This document shows, one piece after another, positions 10,249 to 21,157 of a DNA stretch of 64,000 nt. Every line of letters starts with the position of its first letter. Within the stretch, counting starts at the first letter, position 1. Source of the stretch: Euphorbia lathyris (Eukaryota; Streptophyta; Magnoliopsida; Malpighiales; Euphorbiaceae). Where the stretch lies: the NCBI RefSeq assembly GCF_963576675.1, contig NC_088917.1, positions 78,850,610 to 78,914,609 on the forward strand. The letters are read 5' to 3'. Position numbers and translations under genes: made by a program. The notes beneath the pieces were generated by a model that did not search any database, was not told the DNA's origin, and was given only the letters and a program-made list of their open reading frames with translations.

Positions 10249-11850
10249 GATAGGGGTCAAAACCCCCTATCTTTGGGTACGGTTTTAGGACGGTTTTTAG
10301 TGCTATTTCATGAATAAGCGAGCAATTCTCGCATTTATATGCCTTTGTGTGAGTTAGTTAGGAATTGGAAATCTTTTATTAACTTTTTGTTGTTTAGGCT
10401 CGTTTTCTGATCATTTTAGGCAAATATGGCCAAAATGGCATGCATGTTATAATTCCGTTATCTTTTATAGCTAATTGATCCCCCAAAAGTCGCACCAAAC
10501 GGAGCGTTTGCGCAAAATAAGCGATTGGCAGGTCAATTTAGCCTCGAGACTAATGTTATTTGGAGTTTTCGTGCATGCATAGGGGAAATTCGAGCGAAAA
10601 TTACATCGTGGAACATCGAGCAACCGTGCGGAAGCGTGCAGGGCAAAACGGCTCGTCGAACTGGCCTTTTTAGGCCAGCTCACCGAGCAGGCCTCCAGGG
10701 GCCTGCTCGGGTGAGCTGGCCATGCCAGCTCGCGCCGAGCTGGCCATTATAGGCCAGCTCGCCGAGCAGGCATCCAGAGGCCTGCTCGGGCGAGTTGGGG
10801 GCCAGCTCACCGCGAACTGGCCGCGCAGGGCCAGCTCGCCGAGCAGCGCGCCCTGCTCGGCGAGCTGACCTACGGGAATTGGTCAAAAAAGTCAGTTTTG
10901 ACCCCACGACTCCACGACCGGTCCCACGACTTCCCACCTTCACAAGGACACGAAATAGGTCAAAAAGAGGGCCCGAGCTTTCCCCTTGAAATTCCTCTCT
11001 ATCTCCTCCATCTTCTTCAACCTCCATTGAAGCTCCTTCAAAGCTGTTCTCCGAGGAATATTCAAGGTTTGTCCTTAAGACCTAGGAAGCCGGCTGCAGA
11101 GTAGACAGGTTCCCTGAAAGGGATTTTCATATCTCCTTTTATCTTTCCTTGTTTGTACTCTTTGATACAGTCTATGAATCCTAGGCTAATTGTATCATGT
11201 GACATTGTTCTTCGCCTTTAATAATATTTTAGCTCTTGTTTTGTTCTATGATTATTTGGTTTAACTCATTCAAAAGCCCCAAAATCAAGTAGGCACATAT
11301 TGTGAGCTAAATCTGACCTAGTCAGAGCCTAGGAGATTGACGACCTCTTAGTTGATTAAGCCCAAATTGCTGAGCCTTAGACCTAGTTTCGGCCTTACAA
11401 GGGAATCACGCACTAGGAACTTCAGGAGGGTAAGTAGGGTTAATCGCCTTGAATACAAGTGACTTAGATTAGGTTTTTAATCAATAGACCTAATAACCTA
11501 ACTTCATTATTATCGTTCATACCATGTTCCTTCGGGTAATTGCATTAGTGAAAGATCACTTAGGAGTAGTATAACTTAATTAGGAGTAGTTTAACTTAAT
11601 TAGGCATAGAATAACTTAGTTAGAATTAGCATAATCTAGCTAGGAGTAGCATAATTCAACCTAGGAGTAGATTAACTTAAACAAACAAACTCAAAACCCA
11701 CAAAGCCTAGATAACACCTGAGACCAAGTAGCTCGATACTTGTGGTAAATAAATCCTGTGGATTCGATACCTGGACTTTCCAGATTTATTACTTGATAAC
11801 GACGGGGTACACTTATCCCTTAGTGAGTCTCCTTTACGGGAGGCGCATCA
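10249..11850 (+). repeat. 3' LTR of Athila-like copy 1, 1602 bp
   Basis: The LTR starts TGATAGGGG at 10249 just after the polypurine tract GCGAGGAGGTT, and ends GCATCA at 11850. It contains a long GC-rich palindromic array (10670-10870). Compared with the 5' LTR of copy 2 it lacks roughly 85 bp after the GAG at about 10974, including the TATA box, so this LTR probably cannot start transcription in the usual way. After 11850 the sequence is copia RNase H. Confidence 0.85.
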
Positions 11851-12038
11851 TCTACAATGGAAAGAGAAGACCTATTCGCATTAGACATGGAATTTTGAAA
11901 CAACTCTTGAAGAATGGAGTAATTACCTTAGACTATGTGAGGTCGGAAAAGAATCTAGCAAATCCTTTTACCAAAGGGTTACCTAGAAGAGTTGTACTTG
12001 AGTCGTCGAGGGGAATGGGACTAAAGCCTGTTGAGTAA
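11851..12038 (+). pseudogene. pol: copia RNase H C-terminus (fragment)
   Basis: The last 62 codons of a copia pol remain: IRHGILKQLLKNGVITLDYV, SEKNLANPFTKGLPRRVV and SSRGMGLKP, ending in TAA at 12036-12038. This tail is diagnostic of copia RNase H. The 5' part of the element is missing; the fragment begins exactly at the end of the Athila-like LTR. The 3' untranslated region (12039-12601) and a split 3' LTR follow. Confidence 0.85.
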
Positions 12039-12601
12039 AGGAAATATGGTGCACACCATTCGTGGTCAAACGAAACCATATTTTCCTTGTTATGCACTAT
12101 ACTACTCCCATTCCTATAGCAAATAATAGTGCGTGTGTAATCCATAGCCCGATTAAGTGGTGGTTCATGATAATGGACCTGATGGATGTGTTTTGAAGGT
12201 TGAGTTATGAGAAACTCTTAATGGTCTCATTTTGAGATCACCTACTTGAGTGTGGAGGTGGGCCGCCTTCTATGAAAGACTTAGGCAGTCTTTCTAGAGC
12301 ACTCATGAGACCCAAGGTGTACGCATGGCCTTCAAAAGCGTTGTAATGTATTATCGCGGAACAATAAAGGTTTTTAAGGTTATTTACGTGTTGTGGGGGT
12401 CTCAGATGAAGTTTTAGAAGTTCAAGAGTAATTCACTTCTAAAACGTCACCCTGTTGCCTCATCTCACTACGTATCAATTCAATCGAAAGACATTGATAC
12501 TTAAGTTCTTCATAACCTTATCGTATTCTTTTTATTTGCCCAGAAAATTATCTTCTTTGTGCTATTTTAAAATTGTTTTTATAAAGCCATTTGTGGGGGA
12601 T
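12039..12601 (+). other. 3' untranslated region and polypurine tract of the copia remnant
   Basis: About 560 bp separate the pol stop from the LTR. No further gene is visible. The segment ends with a purine-rich TTTGTGGGGGATT immediately before TGTTAG, the expected polypurine tract position. Confidence 0.6.
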
Positions 12602-12682
12602 TGTTAGAAAATGGCTTTGTTGTGTTGAATAAATATGGCTTTGAAAGTGTGGGGTATATTTGTCTTTAACCACTTTGCTCTC
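12602..12682 (+). repeat. copia 3' LTR, first part (split by insertion)
   Basis: The sequence starts TGTTAGAAAATGGC just after the polypurine tract and stops at CTCTC (12678-12682), where the 5' LTR of Athila-like copy 2 begins. The LTR appears to resume at 20518 with CTCTCAAGAGC. Confidence 0.75.
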
Positions 12683-14276
12683 TGATAGGGGTCAAAAAAC
12701 CCTATCTTTGGGTACGGTTTTAGGACGGGTTTTAGAGTTATTTGGTTAATAAGCGAGCAATTCTCGCATTTAAATGCTTTTGTGTAAGTTAGTTAGGAAT
12801 TGGAAACGTTCTATTTACTTTTCGTCGTTTAGGCTCGTTTTATGATCAATTTAGGTAAATACGGCCGAAATAGCATGCATAGTAGAATTCCGTTATCTTT
12901 TGAAGCTAATTGGTCCGTCAAAAGTCTCACCAAACGAAGCGTTTGCTCAAAATAGGCGATTGACGGATCAATTTGGCTTTTGGACTAATGTTTTCTGGAG
13001 TTTTTATGCGTGTGCAGGTGTAAGTTCGGACGAAAAAGGGCATAGAAGTCACTCGGCATGAATCGAGCACGCTTCGGGCGAAAACGCTCGACGAGCAGGG
13101 CCCCACGGGCCATTTCTGCTCGCCGAGCAGGCCATGCCTGCTCGCCGAGAAGGGGGCTGCTCGGCGCGAGCAGCCCTGCTCGCCGAGCAGCCTTCCCTGC
13201 TCGGCGAGCAGCCCTGCGGGAATTGGTCAAAAAGACCAATTCCGCCCCCACGAAGCCACGTTCGGCCCCACGTCTTCCTACACCAACAAGGACACGAAAA
13301 TAGGTCAAAATGAGGTCCGAGACGCGTCTATAAATAGGATTTTTCCATTGTAAATTAGATATCTTTCGTTTTTGTAAATTATTTTAGCTTTCCCCTTGTA
13401 ATTCCTCTCCATCTTCTCCATCTTCCTCAACCTCCATTGAAGCTCCTTCAAAGCTTTTTCTCGAGGAATTATCAAGGTCCGTCCTTAAGATCAAGTCGCC
13501 GGCTGCAGAGTAAACAGGTTCCCTGAAAGGGATTTTTGTATCTCCTTTTATCTTTCCATGTTTGTGCTCTTTGATACAGTTGCCGAACTTGACTTATTGT
13601 ATCTTGTGACAATTATCTTCGCCTTTAATAATAATTTAGCTCTTGTTTTGTTCCATGATTATTTGTCTAATCTCTGTCTTACGCTTTATTCAATTGGTTT
13701 AACTCATTCAAAAGCCCCAAAATCTAGTAGGCACATATTGCGAGCTGAATCTGACCTAGTCAGAGCCTAGGAGATTGACGACCTCTTAGTTGATTAAGCG
13801 CCAATTTACTGAGCCTTAGACCTAGTTTCGGCCTTAGGGAATCACACGCTAGGAACCTCAGGAGGGTAAGTAGGGTTAATCGCCTTGAATACAAGTGACT
13901 CAGATTAGGTTTTTATTCAATAGACTTGATAATCTATCTTTATTATTATCGTTCATACCATGTTCCTTCGAATAGTTTCATTAATGAAAGATCAATTAGG
14001 GGTAGAGTAACTTAGTTAGGCGTAGAATAACTTAGTTAGAATTAGATAACTTAGCTAGGATTAGCATAATTCAACCTAGGAGTAGATTAATTAAAACAAA
14101 CAAACTCAAAACCCCCTAAGCCTAGATAACATCCGAGATCGAGTAGCTCGGTACTTGCAGAAATAAATCCTGTGGACGATAACCTGGACTTAAACCAGAA
14201 ATTTATTACTTGATAACGACGGGGTACACTTATCCCTTAGTGAGTTCCCATCTCTAACCTAGGCGGGGACGCATCA
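12683..14276 (+). repeat. 5' LTR of Athila-like copy 2, 1594 bp
   Basis: The LTR starts TGATAGGGG and ends GCATCA, with TGAT/ATCA inverted ends. A GC-rich array of GCTCGGCGAGC-type palindromes spans 13084-13212 and a TATA box lies at 13328-13337. The downstream half (13340-14276) aligns well with the LTR of copy 1. Confidence 0.85.
13328..13337 (+). promoter_or_regulatory. LTR TATA box
   Basis: CTATAAATAG lies about 645 bp into the LTR, oriented towards gag. It is absent from the LTR of copy 1, and the 3' LTR of this copy is cut off just before it. Confidence 0.6.
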
Positions 14277-14282
14277 AGTTTT

Positions 14283-14300
14283 TGGCGCCGTTGCATGGGA
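14283..14300 (+). promoter_or_regulatory. primer binding site, tRNA-Asp type
   Basis: TGGCGCCGTTGCATGGGA lies 6 bp after the LTR end. It closely matches the TGGCGCCGTTGCCGGGGA site, complementary to tRNA-Asp, that is typical of the Athila/Tat branch of plant gypsy elements, with two mismatches. Confidence 0.8.
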
Positions 14301-14655
14301 TTTATTTCCTCTGTAATATCGAACCAAAGGTCGACTTGTTAGTTTAGGCATTCTTTGTGAATATCCTTTGTTAATATCATATATACTTGTTTATAATCAT
14401 GATTCTTTTTATTACGTATCTATACCGTTTATACTTGTTTATATACACATATTTATATATACTCATTTATGATAACCATCCTTGTTAATACTTACGCTTG
14501 TTTATATTCGTTTGTACGAACATATAGTTATTAATTTCATCTATACATGTCTGTATGTGTTTATTTATACTATTCTTATAATTGTACAAAACTGTATGAT
14601 TTGTATGAATTCCCTTTAGCTTTCATTTATTTCTGTATTTATCTTTTCTCAGCGT

Positions 14656-16113
14656 ATGCCTACGAGATCAGCGAAAATACCGGTTGTCCCTCTTAACCCT
14701 GAACTTGAACGTACTCTTCGCAGGAGCAAACAGATCGGAAAGCTGAAGCAAGACGAGATCATCGAGCCTATCAAGCCTATCAAGATGACTGACAATGAAC
14801 GAAACAATGAGCGGAACCCTGAGAACACCGGACCAGAAAACGACACTCGTCTGATGAGTGAGATCCTGGCACCGCACCGACATCAGCATCTGTCAGGCAT
14901 TGCTGCTCCAAACATTCCGGCAAACACATACGAAATCAAGTTTGGTATAATTCACTTGATCCAACAGACCGGACTGTTTGGAGGAGAAGCACATGAGAGC
15001 CCGAATGATCATCTGGATCGCTTCCTAATGTGCGCAGACACTGCAAGGACCAATGGAGTCCCCCAAGATGCTGCTAGACTGAAACTGTTCCCGTTCTCTC
15101 TGACGGGGCAAGCTTTGGAATGGCTGAGAACACTGGAGCCCGGTTCAATCACGACATGGGCAGGGTTGGAGAAGGAATTCTTGTCCTACTACTTCCCTCC
15201 CTCGAAGACAGTAATGCTCAGGGGTGAGATCACATCCTTCCACCAACCCGAGCATGAGGCACTCCACACATCTTGGACTCGATTCAGGAAAATGCTGCGC
15301 ATGTGCCCTCATCATGACATACCCAAGCATCAGTTAGTGAGCATCTTCTATCACGGACTAACACCCACCAACAGAGCCATTGTGGACTCCGCAGCGGGTG
15401 GAGATTTGTTTAGAAAGACAGCAACAGAGGCACATGACATGATTAACGAGCTGGCCAGGAAGAGTGTGTAGTGGCAAGAATAGAAGCTCGCCGGCCCCAC
15501 AAGGCAGCGGGTATTTGCTGTGGAAGAACAGGAACAAAATCCAGTTGTTGCGGATTTGAGTAGGAAAATGGACGTACTGTTGGCTACGCTCAGCCGACCT
15601 CCCACCTGCGTGCACTGTGGCGGCGACCACAATGGAAAGGATTGTCAAGCAGGTAGCCCTTTCGCTGGAGATGGGGTGGAGATGGTCAACTATGTTGGGG
15701 GGCAGCCGAGATACAATCAGAACTATAACAACTCCAACCCCAACAACTACAACTCCTACAACAACAACAACAATGGCAACTACAGGAGGCCTCAGCACCC
15801 GAACCTCTCTTACGGGAATTCAAATCAAAATTTGCTCCGACCTCCTAGCGGATTTGTTCAAGAGCATAGAGAGCAGGGGCTTGGCATGCCCCCATACCAA
15901 CAGCAAAATCAAGGGCCAGTGCAACACCCTAAGGAATCTGACGAAGTGATCACTCTTTTGAAGGAGATCTCGGCTAGGCTTGCCAACAACGAAGCCTTCT
16001 ACAAGGATTTGAGCAATCAGGTAGCTCAGATTAATAGGGACAGGCAGGAAAGGCCACAGGGTTCTCTCCCGAGCACAACGGAGAAGAATCCAAAGATCCT
16101 GAGAAAGGATTGA
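14656..16113 (+). pseudogene. gag: Athila-like gag, copy 2 (stops at 15469 and 15481)
   Basis: This is the same protein family as the gag at 6790, in one frame from the ATG at 14656. The core motifs are LTGQALEWLRTLEPGSITTW, KEFLSYYFPPSKTVMLRGE and MLRMCPHHDIPKHQLVS, then the knuckle CVHCGGDHNGKDC and the Asn/Tyr-rich region. The first 271 codons are open. Two nearby TAG codons (15469-15471 and 15481-15483) then separate the capsid-like part from the zinc knuckle. The stops differ from those in copy 1, so each copy decayed independently after its last intact ancestor. Confidence 0.85.
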
Positions 16114-17148
16114 GTACGGGGGAGAAATCGGGTTCTCCTCGGTTTTTAATTCAAAGTTTGAACAATTCCATTATGCATTCCCTTTTCTTTTTTTTGTTTT
16201 TATTTTCCTTTATTGATTATTGAATTTTAATCTCGTTGTTTATTTGCACTGTCAAACTTTGTTCCCCCGCACTCTATAAAAAAAAAAAAATTTCGCCCAA
16301 CTCGAGCGAGTTAGGCACTGCCCAGCTCGCCGGGCTGGCCGGCCGAGTCAGCCGGCTCGGCCGACACGGGCTGTTCGGGATTTTGAAATCCCGAACCAAA
16401 AAAAAAAGAGAAAAAGAAAGGAAGAAGAAATATAAAATAAAAGAAAAAAGGAAGAAAGAATAAGAAAAAGGGGGTGACTCATCATCCCCTTCCCCACCTT
16501 CTTCTTCCCTTCTCTCTTCTTTCTTTTATTCTATTATTTTCTTCTTCCCTTCTTCTTCTCCTTTTGCTTCTCCAAAACCTAACCCCCCAAATCCACCATT
16601 CTAACCCGAATTCAAGATTTAAGGTATGAATCTTTACCTATTTTTGATTTCTAACATGTTTCTAGGCTTAGATTTTAGCTTAGGGTGATAATTTTTGAGT
16701 TTTAAGAAAAACCTAAGTTTTAAGTTTCTCTCTTTTCTCAAATTAATCTCTTGTTTGCTTTTAAATTCTTGATTTCCTTGCAATTTGTGTTGACATGATG
16801 ATTAATTTATAGTTTGGGTGTGATTTCCATTCTCAATTTGTGGATATTTGGAGAAATTGCTCAATTTGGGTAAAATCCCCATTTTAGCTCAAAGTTCAAC
16901 TATTCAAATTATAGTTAGAAACGTATCAATGGAGTTGTGAATTGCATTCTTTTTATGTTTTAGTCATTGGGTATCTCCAATTTTGCATGAATTTGTGAAT
17001 TTCGGGTGAAACACTTAGGGACCAAATACTTATGGTTTAGTCCCTAAGTTCCTAAAGCTATGATTTTTGCCTATGAATGGTTGTTTGGGGGTTTATGTTG
17101 AAACTTGTAAATATGTTCTAACTCTTCCATTTTTGGTCTATTCCTCAG
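16114..17148 (+). other. spacer with GC-rich block, pyrimidine leader and predicted intron
   Basis: There is no gene. A GC-rich palindromic block (16290-16380) is followed by an A/G-rich run, then a CT-rich stretch (16490-16575) resembling a plant mRNA leader. A predicted intron runs 16624-17148: donor AAG|GTATGA, acceptor CTCAG|GAACT, ending 5 bp before the ORF2 ATG. The matching intron in copy 1 is almost the same length (525 and 524 bp). Confidence 0.45.
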
Positions 17149-17153
17149 GAACT

Positions 17154-18325
17154 ATGGGTCGGAAAGGCAAAGCTAAGGTCGTCGTCGAGAATGAAGCCGA
17201 ATCTGAGGTCGAGTTCGACGAAAGCCTCCAAGCTAAGTATGATCCACCCTTTGGTCTTATTGATGAACGTGAGGAAATATTGTACGATAGGTTTTCCAAG
17301 CAAGACCTTGCCACACACATAGTTGTTGATCAAACTTATTTATCGAGTATAGGTTTAAAGAAGGATTTCAATGAAATCCTCAAATTCCACGGCTGGTACC
17401 AGTTTATCACAACTTTACCATGGAATTCTTGACCACTTGGAAAAAAGAGCTACCCTTGGGCGGTGGGAAACACTCTTTTAGACTAAATGGTAAACCCTAC
17501 TGTCTCGATGGCACCACACTAGCAGCCCTAATGGGAGTTTATAACGACCCAGAGGCAATCTCAGACTTTGAGAAGCCTATAACAAAAGATATAGCTTGGG
17601 AACAACTCACAAGCATATCAGACTTTAACTCCCAGACTGCTAGCCCAGTCGCTCTCCTAGACCCACTTCTCAATCTTGTTCACAAATTTGTGGCCCACAA
17701 CTTATTGGGCAAAAACGAGAGCAATAAAGTCTCAAAGACGGAATTGCTCATACTATGGTGCGTGGCCAACCACAAACACGTGGACAATATCAAGACCATA
17801 TTTGAAGGCTTCTCAAGCCAAACAAGTAGAAAACGCGGTTCCCTAGGCCTTGGGCACTTAGTTACCAACCTACTTGAGAGCCAATTCAAAAATTTGGACA
17901 ATCCCGAAATTGCTATTTACCCCACTTTGCTCAACTCTAAGTTTTTGGGGAAATCTACTTTTCAAGAAGTCTTAAACAGGAACCCAACCGGAGGAGCAAG
18001 CTCTAGCGTAGGGGGAAGAAAAAGATCACGAGTTCCACAACAGCAAAGGGACAAAGAACCTGAGGAAGAAGAGCCTGCGACAGCAGAAGACCAAAGGGAA
18101 CACCAAGCGTCGGCGACGGAGGCCCAGTTCCAAGCCATCAACACTATGATGACAGAAATGCGAGATCTTAACCTACGGACCTTTAACACTGTTCAGCAGA
18201 TGGACCAACGGTTCACCAACTTTGAGCAGAACATGGACCGAAGGCTTTCGGGTCTTGAATACGTAGCAGCAGACTACTGCGAGCGCTACAACATGCCTTG
18301 GCCATACCCCCCGGCCGATCAGTAA
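17154..18325 (+). pseudogene. Athila-type second ORF, copy 2 (one frameshift)
   Basis: The ORF begins MGRKGKAKVVVENEAE. The first frame runs to about 17425, where a small deletion (relative to copy 1, around GWYQF) shifts it. The remaining 302 codons are open from MEFLTTWKKELP through FRLNGKPYCLDG, ASPVALLDPLLNL and TELLILWCVANHK. A variable, Glu/Gln-rich region (about 18000-18120) and a Met/Gln-rich coiled segment end the protein. The function is unknown. The place downstream of gag and the style match the Athila-type ORF of plant gypsy elements. In this family it directly follows gag because pol is missing. Confidence 0.7.
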
Positions 18326-19871
18326 GTTGTCTTCTCCACCCTAACTCTTTACACTCATACTTCATGATTTGTGATGCAATGTTGGAACTTATTGCATGTT
18401 TTAGTGTGAGGAGGAGGGGTAGACAAACTTACAAAAATTGTATAAATTTTAAATTTTTGTTGCGTCGTGTCTAGTTTAGTTTAGCATTTTTAGGTTTTGT
18501 TTATGTTTTTGCATGTTTAGGACCTAAAACCGTGAAACTTCTTCGAATCTAAACTTCGTTATTTGTCTTTGAGGGCTGAGAACCGAATCTAAAATTGCAT
18601 GACAACTAGTTTAGGCGTAGGACACAACTCTTGTATCTGTAAAAGCATAAGCTACAGTTTGCATTTAGACCCTACTTTTGAAGAAATGCTAAAATCATTA
18701 CTTAGGTAGATAACTTAAGAATTGAAGGCATGTAATATTAAACTTGAGTTTGGGGAAAACTAGTAAACACAAAATTGAAACCCAAAGAATTGTGAGCTGA
18801 ATTTGAGCCCAAGAGCGAACATCAAAAAGCTCTTTTTCTTGACATTTTTGTGTGAATGCTTTGACTTGTGGAAGATTACAGATTTTGCACCTAATACTGT
18901 GTTGAACCTACATGCAATGATTTGAGATGATAAACGATGAATCAGCCTCATTAGAATTAATCCTTTTTCTTTACCTTATTTTTTTCTTTTTCATCCACTC
19001 TAGGAAGCCCCGTTGAGCCGACATTTTTATAGTTGTAGATTTTTCTTTTGTTCTAACCTGTTTTTGCAAACCACAACTTGGTTCGCTATTTAACCTTTGT
19101 TTTTGCAAAGCTCGAATTGAGCCTTTGTTTTCTTATAGCGCTCTATCTTTGTTTATGGCATTACAGTAGCAAGCCAAAAGGCTAAGAAGTGAATGAGCAT
19201 CACTATCTCAAAAAAAAGAGAGAAAAACAGAAAAAAAAAGAGAAAAAGAAAAAAGACGAACAAAAGGGAAAAACTTCATTCCCCAGTTCCTAAAAATCAA
19301 AAAACGTCTCAAGAAAACATCCCAAAAGAAAAAAATAAGGGATGAATAAAAAGCTCAGTCACTTCGTATTTGCTAAAGCCATTTTAACTTTGTTTTTGTA
19401 GCGCTAGAACTTTTAACCCTTGTTGTACCTTTAACCCTCTAACCACATTACAACCCCAATTAGAGGCTGTTTTTGATATCATCGGAGTCATATAGCATAG
19501 TAGAGGAACTCGGATGAACGTGCAAAATCAACGTAATCCTAAGCAAGAACATAAGCCGAGAGTAAACACTTTAGCCACCAAAATTGTGTGAATGAGTGAA
19601 CTACCTATGGTGAGGTGTTTTACTTAGCGATCCCCTTAAACTCGTTTAATTGAACATGTGTCCATTTGCTTAAAACTATGACCCATGATAATTGAAATGC
19701 GGCTTTTGGATATCGTGTCTCTACTTTGTATTTCCGAATGCATGTAATTACAGATGCTCGAAGTTGTGTCAAGCACCTAGTCAAACTGGGAGGTTTTCTA
19801 GCTTGCTTGTGATGGCGGGTTTAGTTTTTAGTTTACTTGGGGACAAGTAAAGTTTTAAGTGCGAGGAGGTT
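18326..19871 (+). other. 3' non-coding region of Athila-like copy 2, with polypurine tract
   Basis: About 1.5 kb without a gene. It contains an A/G-rich low-complexity run (19205-19345) and ends in GCGAGGAGGTT directly before the LTR, the likely polypurine tract. The last 185 bp match copy 1 (10064-10248); the rest is absent from copy 1. Confidence 0.6.
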
Positions 19872-20517
19872 TGATAGGGGTCAAAAACCCCTATCTTTGA
19901 GTACGGTTTTAGGACGGGTTTTAGAGTTATTTGGTTAATAAGCGAGCAATTCTCGCATTTAAATGCTTTTGTGTGAGTTAGTTAGGAATTGGAAACGTTC
20001 TATTTAATTTTCGTCGTTTAGGCTCGTTTTATGATCAATTTAGGCAAATACGGCCGAAATAGCATGCATAGTAGAATTCCGTTATCTTTTGAAGCTAATT
20101 GGTCCATCAAAAGTCGCACCAAACGAAGCGTTTGCTCAAAATAGGCGATTGACGGATCAATTTGGCTTTTGGACTAATGTTTTCAGGAGTTTTTATGCGT
20201 GTGCAGGTGTAAGTTCGGACGAAAAAGGGCATAGAAGTCACTCGGTATGAATTGAGCACGCTTCGGGCGAAAACGCTCGGCGAGCAGGGCCCCACGGGCC
20301 ATTTCTGCTCACCGAGCAGGCCCCTGGAGGCCTGCTCGCCGAGCAGGGCGCCAGGCGCCTGCTCGGCGAGCAGGGGGCTGCTCGGCGCGAGCAGCCTTCC
20401 CTGCTCGGCGAGCAGCCCTGCGGGAATTGGTAAAAAAGGCCAATTCCGCCCCCACGAAGCCACGTTCGGCCCCACGTCTTCCTACACCAACAAGGACACG
20501 AAAATAGGTCAAAACGA
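19872..20517 (+). repeat. 3' LTR of Athila-like copy 2, truncated to 646 bp
   Basis: It starts TGATAGGGG and aligns with the 5' LTR through AGGTCAAAA (about 20514), then stops. About 950 bp including the TATA region are missing. The palindromic array (20274-20417) is arranged differently from that of the 5' LTR of the same element. Confidence 0.8.
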
Positions 20518-20836
20518 CTCTCAAGAGCACTTTTATAATCCCACATGGGAAACTTATAACCCTTTGAGTGGGTATATATAGAATTGGGCTTTAGAAGCCT
20601 TTAAATTGTGTTAAGTGGTTTTTAGCAAATATACCACACGCGCGCGCTCGCTCGTTCGTTCGCGCGACGCCCGCCCGTCTCGACTGGGCCCGAATTTTAT
20701 TTTATTGTGTTAACCTTGGGGAGTGACCGGAGTTACAGATTGCACCTCATTCTGCCAAAATCGCTTTCAAGGCAGTGGCCTCCGCCACGGCACAGTTCGA
20801 TTTTCGTTCTTAATTTCAATTCCGTTTTTTCTGTAA
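20518..20836 (+). repeat. copia 3' LTR, second part
   Basis: It resumes with CTCTCAAGAGC and carries a TATA-like GGGTATATATAG (20570-20581), followed by a CG-rich CGCGCGCGCTCGC run. The right edge is placed near CTGTAAC at 20836, but no clean TAACA terminus is present, so the end is approximate. Joined in position to 12602-12682 it gives an LTR of about 400 bp, a normal copia size. Confidence 0.55.
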
Positions 20837-20879
20837 CCCTCCTTTGATTTTACACCATATTCTCCTCAATCCCTAATAA

Positions 20880-21050
20880 ACTCATTCACTCTCGATCACC
20901 CTCCTCCATGTTTGCTTAGGTCTACCCCTACCCCTCACCACTACATCCCTTTGCCACTATTCATTCCTCCTAACCGGTGCATCAAGCGCTCTTCGTCTTA
21001 CATGGCTAAACCACCTTAGTCGGTTTTCCTTCATTTTATTCTCAATAGAT
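20880..21050 (-). pseudogene. RTE-type LINE C-terminal fragment
   Basis: On the minus strand about 45 codons read [19 protein letters not shown], then a stop, then RGRGRPKQTWRRVIESE. This is the hallmark tail of plant RTE (Bov-B-like) LINE proteins. The rest of the element is absent, as expected for a 5'-truncated or eroded copy. Confidence 0.75.
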
Positions 21051-21157
21051 GTAACCCCTGTATTTTTAAAATGAGACTAAAATTACCCTAAACTGATGGC
21101 CTAATATATATTTAGTACCTTGTAATGGTTCCAAAGGGAATTTGTTATTGTCAACCT

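Larger units (their letters stand above)
6790..11850 (+). mobile_element. Athila-like pol-less LTR element, copy 1 (5' truncated)
   Basis: The copy contains gag (6790-8229), a GC-rich spacer, a second ORF (9214-10056) and a 3' LTR (10249-11850). Compared with copy 2 it lacks the 5' LTR, PBS and leader, starting almost exactly at the gag ATG. It also lacks about 1.7 kb between the end of ORF2 and the 3' LTR. No protease, RT, RNase H or integrase occurs between gag and ORF2, and copy 2 has the same gap, so absence of pol is a family trait rather than a private deletion. Confidence 0.8.
12683..20517 (+). mobile_element. Athila-like pol-less LTR element, copy 2
   Basis: In order: 5' LTR 12683-14276, tRNA-Asp-type PBS, leader, gag 14656-16113, spacer with predicted intron, ORF2 17154-18325, long 3' region and polypurine tract, 3' LTR 19872-20517 (truncated). 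There is no pol. It sits inside the LTR of a copia element and CTCTC flanks both sides (12678-12682, 20518-20522), fitting a 5-bp target duplication. The 3' LTR keeps only its first 646 bp. With no RT or integrase it must have moved using proteins from another element. Confidence 0.85.

Noticed and set aside
10525..11027. Several Arg/Ala/Pro-rich open frames on both strands
   Set aside because: They are by-products of the GC-rich palindrome array in the LTR; the same occurs at 13058-13308 and 20107-20581.
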